Position numbers and translations under genes: made by a program. DNA of 64,000 nucleotides from the NCBI RefSeq assembly GCF_002305855.1, contig NZ_CP022163.1, positions 9,801,765 to 9,865,764 on the forward strand, read 5' to 3'. Positions 53,637 to 61,591 of this stretch are shown here, in pieces; the first letter of the stretch is position 1; each line of letters starts with the position of its first letter. Below the pieces are notes generated by a model. It saw only the letters and a list, made by a program, of their open reading frames with translations. It did not search any database and had not been told where the DNA came from. This stretch comes from Melittangium boletus DSM 14713. Lineage in GTDB: Bacteria; Myxococcota; Myxococcia; Myxococcales; Myxococcaceae.

Positions 53637-55215
53637 GTAACCGTTCACCGCATTGGCTTGGTTGAAGAGGAGCCGGGCTAGACGTGACCGGAAAAGTGGT
53701 GCTGGACAAGAGGACGTCTGGCGTGGTGTAGCCAGGGCATGGTGGAGGTGGATGCCCGAGACGCACGGATAGCGCAGCTGGAGAAACGGCTGGAGGCAGC
53801 GCTGGAGCGTATCGCGCAGTTGGAGGAGGAGAATGAAAGGCTGCGCGAGGAGAATCGATGGCTCAAGGAACGGCTGGGGCTCAACTCGAGCAACTCCTCC
53901 AAGCCGCCCTCCTCGGATGCCCCAGGCACTCCGCGCCAGAGCAAGAGGCCCACGGGCCGCCGTCCCGGAGGCCAGCCTGGGCACAAGAAGCATGAGCGCG
54001 CGCTGCTGCCGCCCGAGGACGTGCAGCACGTCGTGGAGTTGGTGCCCAGGGAGTGCCGGGGTTGCAAGGGGCGACTGAATGGGCAGGACACCGCGCCCCG
54101 GCGTCACCAGGTGGTGGAAGTGCCGCCCCTGTCGGCCATTGTCACCGAGTACCGCTGCCATGCACTGCAATGCCCTGGTTGTGGGGTGGTGACGCGCGGG
54201 GAAGTGCCCGTGCACGCGCGCAGCGTCTTTGGTGACCGGCTCACAGCGCTCGCCTCGTTGCTGGTGGGCAAGTACCGCTTGTCCAAGCGACTGGTGAAGG
54301 ACGCTTTGTCAGACATGTTGGGCGTCGAGTTGTCGGTGGGCAGCGTCAGCAACCTGGAGGGCGAGATGTCGGAGGCACTCGCGCCACCGACGGCCGAAGC
54401 CCTCGCCTACGTGCAGACCTCGGAGGCGGTCAACGCCGACGAGACGGGGTTTGCACAGGGACGAGAGGGCGGCCGGGCCGGCCGCGCCTGGCTGTGGGTG
54501 GTGGCCACTGCGCTGGTAGTGGTGTTCCACATCGCCAGAAGCCGCGGCGGCAAGGTCGCCCGCCAGTTGCTCGGCGCGGACTTCGCGGGCTTCCTCACCA
54601 CCGACAGGTGGAGCGCCTACGCGTGGGTGGATGCAGGGCTGCGGCAGCTGTGCTGGGCACACCTCACACGCGACTTCCAGGGTTTCATCGACAGGGGCGG
54701 CCGGGGTGGGCGGATAGGCAGAGAGCTCATGCGCGAGCGCAACCGCTTCTTCAAGTGGTACCACCGCGTGCGTGACGGCACCCTGTCACGCGAGCGTTTC
54801 GAAGAGCGCATGCGCGGCGTGGAACGCAGAGTCGGCCAACTGCTGCGCGAGGCGGCACTGCGGGCAGAGAAGAAGACGGCCGGCATGGCCCGGGAAATCC
54901 TCCAGTGGGAGAAGTGCCTCTGGACGTTTGTCGATGTGCCGGGCCTCGAGCCCACCAACAATTTCGGCGAGCGCTGCATCCGGCACGCCGTCATGTACAG
55001 GAAGACGTCCTTCGGCACGCAGAGCGAGGAGGGCAGCCGCTTCGTGGAGCGCATATTCACCGCCACCACCACCCTCAAGCTGCAGGGCCGTGACGTGCTC
55101 GCCTTCCTGACCGAGACCCTCGCCGCGCACCGCCGCGGCCTGCGCGGGCCTTCGCTCCTCCCCTCCGCGCCCGAACCTCAGCTCGCGCTCACCGCCTGAG
55201 CTGGTGAACGGTTAC
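53637..55215 (+). mobile_element. IS66-family single-gene element (ISBst12-like group), 1,579 bp
   Basis: Perfect 13-bp terminal inverted repeats GTAACCGTTCACC / GGTGAACGGTTAC (53637-53649 and 55203-55215) are flanked by the exact 8-bp target duplication GATGGGAG (53629-53636 and 55216-55223). It contains only a transposase gene, without tnpA/tnpB, as in the ISBst12 subgroup. It is inserted within the left end region of the 5.2-kb transposon and looks intact. Confidence 0.95.
53739..55199 (+). CDS. IS66-family transposase (single-gene type)
   Basis: The 486-residue transposase has an N-terminal coiled coil (RIAQLEKRLEAALERIAQLE), the LNSSNSSKPPSSD motif of IS66 transposases, a zinc-binding region (ECRGCKG...CPGCG), and catalytic residues in NADETGFAQG, TDRWSAYAW and NNFGERCIRHAV. 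It catalyses movement of the 1,579-bp element that surrounds it. The full frame and exact flanking duplications suggest recent insertion and possible activity. Confidence 0.95.
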   Translation: MVEVDARDARIAQLEKRLEAALERIAQLEEENERLREENRWLKERLGLNSSNSSKPPSSDAPGTPRQSKRPTGRRPGGQPGHKKHERALLPPEDVQHVVELVPRECRGCKGRLNGQDTAPRRHQVVEVPPLSAIVTEYRCHALQCPGCGVVTRGEVPVHARSVFGDRLTALASLLVGKYRLSKRLVKDALSDMLGVELSVGSVSNLEGEMSEALAPPTAEALAYVQTSEAVNADETGFAQGREGGRAGRAWLWVVATALVVVFHIARSRGGKVARQLLGADFAGFLTTDRWSAYAWVDAGLRQLCWAHLTRDFQGFIDRGGRGGRIGRELMRERNRFFKWYHRVRDGTLSRERFEERMRGVERRVGQLLREAALRAEKKTAGMAREILQWEKCLWTFVDVPGLEPTNNFGERCIRHAVMYRKTSFGTQSEEGSRFVERIFTATTTLKLQGRDVLAFLTETLAAHRRGLRGPSLLPSAPEPQLALTA

Positions 55216-55459
55216 GATGGGAGAAGCCCCAAGGGAGTGGGGCGCCCCATCACCCAGCAGGTTCGGGTCAAGCCATGACGGGTGAGGTAGTGCACGAGTC
55301 CCAGGAGGGCGGGGCCCGCGCGGCCGGGAGTGCCGCTCCGAGAGCCCGGACCGGGCGCGGAGAAGAAAGAGGCCCGTGACCGTGTAGCAGCACGGCACGG
55401 GCCAGGGCTCCGCACAGACGTTGGAGAAAGAGAAGCGGAGCAGCCAAGGAATCATCCGA

Positions 55460-56047
55460 GTGGCGTTGCCAGTCAAGGGATGGGAGCAGGGGCCACCGGA
55501 CGTGGAGGCGGTGAGGCCGGGGAGGTGTCCTGGGTGCGGCGCGGCGAGCCGGCCGGTGGGCGAGCCCATGGCGCTGCACGGGCATGGCACGCGCAGCCGG
55601 CAGGTGCTGGGGCCCGCGCGGCCGGGAGGGGCACCGAGGCAGGTGGAGGTGCGGGTGCGGCGCTACCGCTGCCAGGCGTGCGGGGCCACGTGCACGGTGG
55701 CGCCGTGGGAGGTGTGGACGCGGCGGCTGTACTCGCTGGCGGCGATAGCGTGGGCCTTGGCGTTGTGGGCCGTGGTGGGGCTGGGGCTGGCGGCGGTGCG
55801 TGGACGCGTCAGCCCTTGGGTGCACGTGGGGGCCACCTCGGCCCGGCGCTGGCGCACGCCAAGGGCGTGGGTGGAGGCGGTGGCGGAGCGCAGGCTGCTG
55901 GTGCGCGTGCGCCCCTGGCCGCGAGGGTGGGCGGCGCGTCGAGCCGCGGCGCACGTGGCCAGCACGGTGGCGGGCCATGCGCCGCCGAGCGCGCCCTCGC
56001 CGCCGCTGGCGGTGCAGGCTTTTTGGGGAGCCGTGCACGCCGCGTGA
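55460..56047 (+). CDS. Zinc-ribbon protein (DUF6431-like), transposon-encoded
   Basis: This 195-residue protein has a Cys4 zinc-ribbon (CPGCG near residue 22 and CQACG near 73), then a Trp-rich hydrophobic helical part and a basic C-terminal half. The zinc-ribbon pattern and its place before a DDE transposase/ATPase pair resemble DUF6431-type proteins; the family name is from memory and only moderately certain. GTG 55460 with AAGGA 9 bases upstream is preferred to TTG 55421. It is the first gene of the transposon operon and may recognise the ends or the target. Confidence 0.65.
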   Translation: MALPVKGWEQGPPDVEAVRPGRCPGCGAASRPVGEPMALHGHGTRSRQVLGPARPGGAPRQVEVRVRRYRCQACGATCTVAPWEVWTRRLYSLAAIAWALALWAVVGLGLAAVRGRVSPWVHVGATSARRWRTPRAWVEAVAERRLLVRVRPWPRGWAARRAAAHVASTVAGHAPPSAPSPPLAVQAFWGAVHAA

Positions 56048-56195
56048 GGGGCCATGGCGTGGGGCTCGGGCCGCACGCTGCCCCCACCCGAGAGGTTGCC
56101 TCCCCGCGTCGGCTGGTGGCGGGCACGGTGGGAGTGCGCCCGCGGCGTGTGGCCACTCCAGGCCGACGGCTGGCGGGCGCGGGAGAAGTCCACGT

Positions 56196-57563
56196 ATGGA
56201 AGGCCTCACCCCCAAGTCCCACGCCGAAGCGGTGGCGGTGTTCCGCCACGGCGTGCTGGGCGCTCTCACCCAGGCGCAGTTGGAGAAGGGGCAGTTGCGC
56301 GCGGCGCTGCTGTCCCTCAGCCAGCAGCGCTTCCGCCCACCCGGAGCCCAGGCCACACGCGGCTTCTCGCTGCCCACCCTGGAGCGCTGGTACTACGCCT
56401 ACAAGCGTCAGGGCCTGGCGGGGCTTTTGCCCACGGCGCGTGGCGACAAGGGCCGTGCCCTAGCCCTCACGCCCGCGCAGCGCCAGCTGCTGTTGGACAT
56501 TCGCAGGGAGCACCCCTCGGCCTCGGTGCCTCTCATGCTGCGCACCCTGGAGGCGGACGGACGGCTTACGACGGGCGCGGTGTCGGCGGCCACCGTGCGT
56601 CGGCTGCTGCGCGAGGCGGGGCATACGCGTCAGGCCCTGCGCGACGCCTCCTCCCGCCATACCCGCTTGCGCTGGCAGGCCGAGGCCCCCATGGCCCTGT
56701 GGCATGGCGACGTATGCCACGGCCCCTCCCTCACCCTGGAGGACAAGACACTTCCCTTGCGCCTGCACGCCCTGCTGGACGATGCCAGCCGCTACGTGGT
56801 GGCGCTGGAGGCCCACCACTCCGAGCGCGAGGTGGACATGCTGGGCCTGCTGGTGCGCGCCCTGCGCCGCCACGGCAAGCCCGACGCCCTCTACCTCGAC
56901 AATGGCAGCACCTACCGGGGTGACACCCTGGCCACTGCTTGTGCGCGCCTGGGCACTACCCTGTTGCACGCACGCCCTTATGACCCGCAGGCTCGCGGAA
57001 AAATGGAGCGCTTCTGGCGCACGCTGCGCGAGGGCTGCCTGGATTTCCTCGGCGGCGCGGCAAGTCTCCACGACGTGAATGTGCGCTTGTGGGCCTTCCT
57101 CGACGCGCACTACCACCGCGCTCCCCACTCCTCGCTACTGGGACGCTCGCCCCTGGCCGTCTTTCAAAGCCATACACCCACGCCTGACGGCTTCGACGAG
57201 CAGCGGTTGCGCGAGGCCCTCACCGTGCGCCTTCGCCGCCGCGTGCGCCGCGACACCACCGTCAGCCTCGGAGGCGAGGACTATGAAATGGACGCCGGCC
57301 ACCTGGCCGGCCGCGTGGTGACGCTCTGCCGCTGCCTGGTGGACGCGCGGGAGGCGCCCTGGGTGGAGCACGAGGGCCAGCGTATTGCCTTGCACCCGGT
57401 GGACCCGGTGCGCAACTCCCGGCGCGAGCGCCCCTGGCGCCGTCCCCACCTGGACGAGACGGTGCCTCGCCACCCGGCCTTCGACCCGCCGCGCGCCTTG
57501 CTGGACAAGGCCACGGGCCGCCCTCAATCCCATGCCGCCAATGAGGACGGGGGTGAGGCATGA
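56196..57563 (+). CDS. DDE transposase (rve/integrase core; TniA-like or IS481-like)
   Basis: This 455-residue protein has an N-terminal helix-turn-helix region (FSLPTLERWYYAYKRQGL) and an rve catalytic core with D172 (WHGDVCHG), D235 (LYLDNGSTY) and E271 (GKMERFWRT). The spacing between the last two is 35 residues, as in DD(35)E enzymes. A C-terminal beta-barrel-type domain (Mu-transposase C-like, about 345-400) follows. ATG 56196 has GGGAGAAG upstream; the longer open frame is a shadow. Its stop overlaps the ATPase start (ATGA). It is the strand-transfer enzyme of the 5.2-kb transposon. Confidence 0.88.
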   Translation: MEGLTPKSHAEAVAVFRHGVLGALTQAQLEKGQLRAALLSLSQQRFRPPGAQATRGFSLPTLERWYYAYKRQGLAGLLPTARGDKGRALALTPAQRQLLLDIRREHPSASVPLMLRTLEADGRLTTGAVSAATVRRLLREAGHTRQALRDASSRHTRLRWQAEAPMALWHGDVCHGPSLTLEDKTLPLRLHALLDDASRYVVALEAHHSEREVDMLGLLVRALRRHGKPDALYLDNGSTYRGDTLATACARLGTTLLHARPYDPQARGKMERFWRTLREGCLDFLGGAASLHDVNVRLWAFLDAHYHRAPHSSLLGRSPLAVFQSHTPTPDGFDEQRLREALTVRLRRRVRRDTTVSLGGEDYEMDAGHLAGRVVTLCRCLVDAREAPWVEHEGQRIALHPVDPVRNSRRERPWRRPHLDETVPRHPAFDPPRALLDKATGRPQSHAANEDGGEA

Positions 57564-58372
57564 CGCCCTCCTACCTCTCCCATTTCGGCCTCTCCCTGGC
57601 CCCTTTCTCCAAGGAGATTGCCGACGCCGAGCTCTGGCTGCCCTCCTCCAAGAGCGCGCTGGTGGAGGAGTTGTGCGAGGCCCTGCGCCAGCGCCACAGC
57701 GTGGTGCTCACCGGCGAGCCGGGCGTGGGCAAAACCTGCGTGCTGCGCGCGCTGCGCCACCGGCTGCCCCACGGCGGCTTCCGCCTCACCTACTGCCACA
57801 ACGCCACCCTGGGCCGACGCGACTTCTACCGCCAGCTGTGCCTGGCGCTGGGCCTCAAGCCCTCGGCCACCGCGGCGGCCGTCTTCTACGCCGTGGCCAC
57901 CCATGTGGAGCAACTGGGCCAGGAACGCACCCACCCCGTGTTTCTCCTGGACGAGTCACACCTGCTGCACCAGGACGTGCTCGACCATCTGCATATACTG
58001 CTCAACTACCAGTGGGACTCCCAAGCCCTGCTCAGCCTGGTGCTGGTGGGCCTGCCGGAACTGGAGGGCCGCCTGTCACGTCGGCACAACCGTAGCCTCT
58101 ACTCCCGGCTCCACACTCGTCTGCACCTCTCGCCCCTGTGTCCCGAGGACACCGCCGAGTACCTGCGCGTGCGTCTGGCCCACGCCGGGTGCGAGCGCGA
58201 GCTGTTCGCCTCCGACTCCGTGGCCATGCTGCACGAAGCGGCCAGCGGCGCCCTGCGCGACTTGGATAGACTGGCCACCGCCGCGCTGCGCGAGGCCGCT
58301 CGCAAGAAGAAGAAGCTGGTGGAGCGCGACACCCTGGCGCGTGTCCTCGACTCCGGCTCCTTGGAGGACTGA
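57560..58372 (+). CDS. AAA+ ATPase (TniB/ExeA-like transposition regulator)
   Basis: The 270-residue AAA+ protein has Walker A GEPGVGKT (52-59), Walker B FLLDESH (D131-E132) and the sensor/arginine region (NRSLYSRLHTRL, about 176-187), with the AAA_22/ExeA-type organisation. In Tn7, Tn5053 and Mu, such ATPases (TnsC, TniB, MuB) control target choice and immunity for the DDE transposase. It overlaps both neighbours' reading frames by only 4 bases, showing operon coupling. Confidence 0.88.
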   Translation: MTPSYLSHFGLSLAPFSKEIADAELWLPSSKSALVEELCEALRQRHSVVLTGEPGVGKTCVLRALRHRLPHGGFRLTYCHNATLGRRDFYRQLCLALGLKPSATAAAVFYAVATHVEQLGQERTHPVFLLDESHLLHQDVLDHLHILLNYQWDSQALLSLVLVGLPELEGRLSRRHNRSLYSRLHTRLHLSPLCPEDTAEYLRVRLAHAGCERELFASDSVAMLHEAASGALRDLDRLATAALREAARKKKKLVERDTLARVLDSGSLED

Positions 58373-58373
58373 C

Positions 58374-58664
58374 ATGGACGCGCACCTGGAACTCGTCTTG
58401 TGCGCCCCGGAACTGGCCGTGCTCGCCGCCCTCGAGGCCACGCTGCGCGCCTCGGCCGCCGCCCTCACCGCCGCCCACGCGGAACTGGAGGCCGAGGACT
58501 TCGCCGCCTCTCCTCATCCTCCCTCCGCCCAGGCCTGCCTGGCCGCGGCTCTCCTCATCCAGGTGGAGGCGCTCCAGCACTCCCTGCGCCGCTACCGGAC
58601 TCTCATCGTCATGCGGGAGGAGTGGGCGCTTGTCGCGCCTCCCTCCGAGCTCTCCCCCAGCTGA
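58374..58664 (+). CDS. Small helical protein, last gene of the transposon operon
   Basis: This 96-residue Ala/Leu/Glu-rich protein is predicted to be all-helical with a coiled-coil segment (about 15-45). It has no recognised family. It starts one base after the ATPase stop and ends 153 bases before the transposon's right end. The same-operon position suggests an accessory factor for the transposase/ATPase complex, analogous in place, but not in sequence, to small third proteins of related transposons. Confidence 0.55.
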   Translation: MDAHLELVLCAPELAVLAALEATLRASAAALTAAHAELEAEDFAASPHPPSAQACLAAALLIQVEALQHSLRRYRTLIVMREEWALVAPPSELSPS

Positions 58665-58679
58665 ACCTCTCCCCGACCA

Positions 58680-58786
58680 GCCCTCGCTGAACGTGCGCGC
58701 CCACTGCTCACGTCCGGCGAGGGCTTCCTCAACGAGTGTGCGCCGCGACCGTGCGCCCTCGCTGATGCCCATCAACCAGCCGGTCC
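58680..58786. repeat. Right subterminal repeats of the 5.2-kb transposon
   Basis: CCCATCAACCAGCCGGTCC (58768-58786) is the inverted partner of the left subterminal repeat. In addition, GCCCTCGCTGA occurs twice (58680-58690 and 58755-58765). Multiple subterminal sites are typical transposase-binding sites in Tn7-like elements. Confidence 0.65.
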
Positions 58787-58822
58787 AAATCTCCATCAAC
58801 ATGCGTGCGCGGCAACACTGGG

Positions 58823-59656
58823 GAGAATGCGGTGGTGCACCGCGCGGGGACTGGCCACCGTCCATGCGTACCATTTCTTCCCCGGGCCCTTGTCCAGCAG
58901 GTGCCAGTGCGTCTCATCCGCGTGGATGAGGGGGGAAGCGAAGACGACGGCGAGCAGTGCCTCGTAGCTGGGCTGGAGGTGGCGGGCCAGGGCGGACAAC
59001 TGGTCCCACAGCGTCTGGGTGTCCACCGCCAGGCCCTCGCGCCGGTACATGCGCTCCTGGCGCGCCAGCGGCAGGTGGAAGGCATACTTCTGCAGCGCCA
59101 CGTGCACGGCGAAATCCACCGCGTAGCGGCCGCCCGGAATGAGGCGCGGCGCGGTGGGTGCGGTGACGGGTGCGCACCCCTCCGGGCAGCGGTACTTCTG
59201 TCGGCGGTAGCGCTTGAGGACGAAGTGGCGCTCCACCACGCTCACCTCCTCGCTGTCCTCCGTCTGCCCCCGCCACTCCGCGAGGGCGCCGCCGCACAGG
59301 CCGCATACCTTGTCCGCCTCGTCCAGCGGCAGCAGCACCTCTTGCACGGGCAGCTCCGGCTGGGCTCTCGGCCCATGTCCCCGCTGGGGCCGCTCGCGCG
59401 CGGCGGGCTCCTCCTGCTGCGCGCTCGGGCGCTTCTCGCTGGAGGCTCCGAAGAGGCGCTGCTGCATGCGCGCCAGTTGCTCCTGGAGCTGGGTGAGCTC
59501 CAGTTGCAGCCGCGCCTGGGCGTCCTCCCCCTTGAGCCGCGCATTCTCTTGCACCAGCGCCTCCAGCCGCTGGTGCAGCCGCGCGTTCTCCGCCTCGAGC
59601 AGCGCCGCCATCTGCTTCGCCGTCTCCAGGTCCTTCACCTGCCCGAGGGGAACCAT
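58823..59656 (-). pseudogene. 5' part of interrupted IS66 transposase gene tnpC
   Basis: This piece has a coiled-coil N terminus (ALLEAENARLHQRLEAL), the zinc-binding CGLCGGALAE segment, and the first catalytic Asp in HADETHW. The frame is cut at the CTGGG duplication (58818-58822) and continues at 53569. ATG 59656 follows tnpB by 15 bases. Taken with the 3' part it would encode 505 residues without any other defect. Confidence 0.9.
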
Positions 59657-59671
59657 ACTTCTGCGGTAGTG

Positions 59672-60052
59672 CTACACGGCCGCCTCCACCGCAAGTTCTT
59701 TCTCCTCGAAGGCTGGCGGCGACAGCTTCCACCTCCCCGCCAGCTCGCACCCCTCCAGAAACAAGGACAGCTCCGTCACCGTCAGCTCCACGCTCACCGC
59801 TCCGGCCTGGGCCCACGGCCGCGCGAAGCGTCCCTTGAAGAGACGCTTGGTGAGCAGCACCAGCCCCGTGCCGTCGAAGTAGAGCACCTTGGCCCGCTGG
59901 CGACACCGCCCCACGAAGAGGAACACGTCGCCCTTGAGCAGCTGTCCTCCCAGCTGCTGCTCCACCAGCGCGCTCAATCCATCAAACCCCTTGCGCATGT
60001 CCACCGGCACCGCACTGGCGTACACCCGCACCGCCCGCGTGAGTGTCAGCAC
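59672..60052 (-). CDS. tnpB: IS66 family accessory protein TnpB
   Basis: The 126-residue IS66 Orf2 protein has the family signature VDMRKGFDGLSALV and VFLFVGRCRQRAKVLYFDGTG. It is required with TnpA for IS66 transposition; its biochemical role is unknown. The start is GTG 60052, inside the end of tnpA (7-base overlap). It is intact, although the element's tnpC is disrupted. Confidence 0.93.
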   Translation of the reverse strand: MLTLTRAVRVYASAVPVDMRKGFDGLSALVEQQLGGQLLKGDVFLFVGRCRQRAKVLYFDGTGLVLLTKRLFKGRFARPWAQAGAVSVELTVTELSLFLEGCELAGRWKLSPPAFEEKELAVEAAV

Positions 60053-60450
60053 GCCACCCTCCGCAGCACCTCCACCGCCTCCTCCACCCCCAGCCCTTCC
60101 ACCCTCCAGCCCCGCGGCGACACCACCGCCAAGGTAGTGCCCTCTCGCGGCCTCGCGGGCACCTTCTCCTCGTTCACCACCACCGGCACCAGCCCCGCGA
60201 GCCTCGGCTCACTCCCTCTCGCCTTGCTCCCAGGCGTCTGCCCCCGCCTCCACGCCTGCAGCGTCGGCTCCGACACCCCCAGCCTCTCCACCACCGACTT
60301 GAGCGTCTCTCCCTTCTCCAACGCCTGCGCCAGGTAGCGCACCGCGAACGCTCTCATCGGCTCGGGGAAGGGGCCCGAGCCCTTGGCTCGTCCCGCTCTC
60401 AGTCTCTGCACCTCTTGCCGGAACTGCTCCAACTCCTTCTCCACGTACAC
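60046..60450 (-). CDS. tnpA: IS66 family accessory protein TnpA
   Basis: The 134-residue protein has a helix-turn-helix region (SVVERLGVSEPTLQAWRR) and a basic body, the TnpA/Orf1 type of IS66 elements. The start is GTG 60450, or GTG 60444 which is better spaced from GGAGG. It is the first gene of the IS66 operon, about 70 bases inside the right end of the element. Confidence 0.85.
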   Translation of the reverse strand: MYVEKELEQFRQEVQRLRAGRAKGSGPFPEPMRAFAVRYLAQALEKGETLKSVVERLGVSEPTLQAWRRGQTPGSKARGSEPRLAGLVPVVVNEEKVPARPREGTTLAVVSPRGWRVEGLGVEEAVEVLRRVAC

Positions 60451-60521
60451 CTCCAGGTTTCTTCCCTGGACGTCTCACGCTCCCGCCTCTCTCGTCACGA
60501 CGGGCTCCGGCGAGCTGTTAC

Positions 60522-61258
60522 CGCTCCACTACCCACCGCCGGGCCTTCTTGCCGCTCTCCAGCGGCTGGTCCGGTTCGCCACGCCGACGCAGGTGCAGGG
60601 TAAAACCGTACTGCACGGCCAGGGCACGCACCCTGTCGTAGTCGTAGCCTTTGTCCAAGCACAACCCTTGAGGGGCATGCTCTGTGGGTGAGGGGCGCTC
60701 CACGGGGAGGGACTGGAGGGTGGAGTGCATCAGCTTGTGGTCATTGACGTTGGCGCCAGCAACCCTCAGGCCCAGAGGGGCGCCGCGCCCATCGGTCAGC
60801 AGACTCTTCTTGCTGCCCTTCTTCCCCCTGTCGGTGGGGTTGGGCCCTGTCTTCTCCCCTCCCAGCGGGGCCTTCGCCATGGCCCCATCCAGGGCCAGCC
60901 ATTCCAAGTCGATGCCGACCAGGGCCGCATAGGCATGGAGCCCTTGACGCCAGAATTCTCGGAACACGCCAGCCGCCAGCCACTCGCGGAAGCGCCGGTA
61001 GGCCGAGGAGGGATGGCAGATGTCCGTGGCCTTGAGCGCGTCCCACGGCAGGGCAGTGCGCAGGACCAGGAGGATGGCATCCATGGCCTGACGGTCGGGC
61101 ACTCGTGGGTTATGGCACCCCAGTGGATGCGGCGGTCGCGGCGGCAACAGGGGCTGCATCTTCGCCCACAGTTCGTCCGGCAACCGCCACCCGTCATCCT
61201 GATGCACCACTCCCATGGCTCCTGGCCTCGCCTCCATGAGGTCAACCGCCAAGGTCAT
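60522..61258 (-). pseudogene. 5' part of interrupted IS5-family transposase gene
   Basis: It encodes the N-terminal and catalytic parts of an IS5-type transposase: WRLPDELWAKMQPLLPP, the first Asp context (LALDGAMAKAPLGGEKTG) and CLDKGYDYDRVRALA. It is cut at the CGCTCCAC duplication and continues at 52809. The start is ATG 61258 with AAGAAGG upstream. The extended open frame to 61549 is not supported. Confidence 0.85.
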
Positions 61259-61591
61259 GTCCTTCTTCCTACTTATGCGGTCAGACGGCCATGCCGGGCT
61301 CTTTCCCTCCACGGCCGTCTCCTCAGCGTCCAAGCTCCTACCGAAAGAGGCTCGTGGTGTGGGACGACCCCTCGGATGCCCGCCTCCGCCGGTACTCCCA
61401 CCCGTGCGCCCCCACCAGCCCCTCCCCAGCCACACCTCGCCAGGGCACACGCTACCGCCAGGCTCCCACAAGACCCCGCCAGGCTCGCTCTTGGGGAGCC
61501 AAGCGGCGGCGGCTTCGAATCCCGCCGCCTCCATACGAAGTTGCCCCACTCCCCTTCGTATGCCGCACCGTCAGTCCTTGCTCTGGCGGTG
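61259..61591. other. Intergenic region between IS5 remnant and acyl-CoA ligase with a tRNA/tmRNA-like 3' end
   Basis: These 333 bases contain no supported gene. The right terminus of the IS5 element should lie near its start but was not resolved. At 61514-61533 the plus strand reads TTCGAATCCCGCCGCCTCCA, which looks like the T-loop to acceptor end of a tRNA or tmRNA. No matching 5' half (GGAGGCG) is found within 100 bases upstream, so no complete RNA gene is present. Confidence 0.5.

Larger units (their letters stand above)
53575..58817 (+). mobile_element. 5,243-bp Tn7/Tn5053/Mu-like transposon with zinc-ribbon, DDE, AAA+ and small-protein genes
   Basis: The ends are TGTTACCGCGCAGCG on the left and, inward from the right, TGTTGCCGCGCACGC, i.e. 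5'-TGT...ACA-3' termini. An exact 5-bp duplication CTGGG lies at 53570-53574 and 58818-58822. Removing it restores the host tnpC frame. Five-bp duplications, TGT/ACA ends, a DDE transposase next to an AAA+ ATPase and subterminal repeats are shared by Tn7, Tn5053 and Mu-type elements. No TniQ or resolvase gene is seen. A second IS66-type element is inserted near the left end. Without it the transposon would be 3,656 bp. Confidence 0.92.
52818..60521 (-). mobile_element. IS66-family element (tnpA-tnpB-tnpC) carrying a nested 5.2-kb transposon
   Basis: The terminal repeats are GTAATAGCTCGCCGAGCCCCG on the left (52818 onward) and GTAACAGCTCGCCGGAGCCCG on the right (inward from 60521). It is flanked by an exact 8-bp target duplication, CGCTCCAC, at 52810-52817 and 60522-60529, the size expected for IS66. 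Genes run on the minus strand: tnpA, tnpB and a split tnpC. Without the inner insertion the element would be about 2.46 kb. Confidence 0.93.
52679..61258 (-). mobile_element. IS5-family insertion sequence, split by nested elements (outer ends unresolved)
   Basis: A single transposase gene of the IS5 family is divided by the IS66 element at 52818-60521. Coordinates are those of the transposase gene; the terminal inverted repeats of the IS5 element were not found with confidence in the flanks 52547-52678 and 61259-61420. It is inactive because of both the insertion and the frameshift in its 3' part. Confidence 0.7.

Noticed and set aside
55800..57563. Longer start for the DDE transposase, upstream of 56196
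   Set aside because: The upstream frame is antisense-like or overlapping, and the ATG with GGGAGAAG fits the conserved N terminus.
61430..61533. Complete tRNA or tmRNA gene
   Set aside because: Only the 3' end matches; no complementary 5' acceptor strand or anticodon/D-arm could be found upstream.
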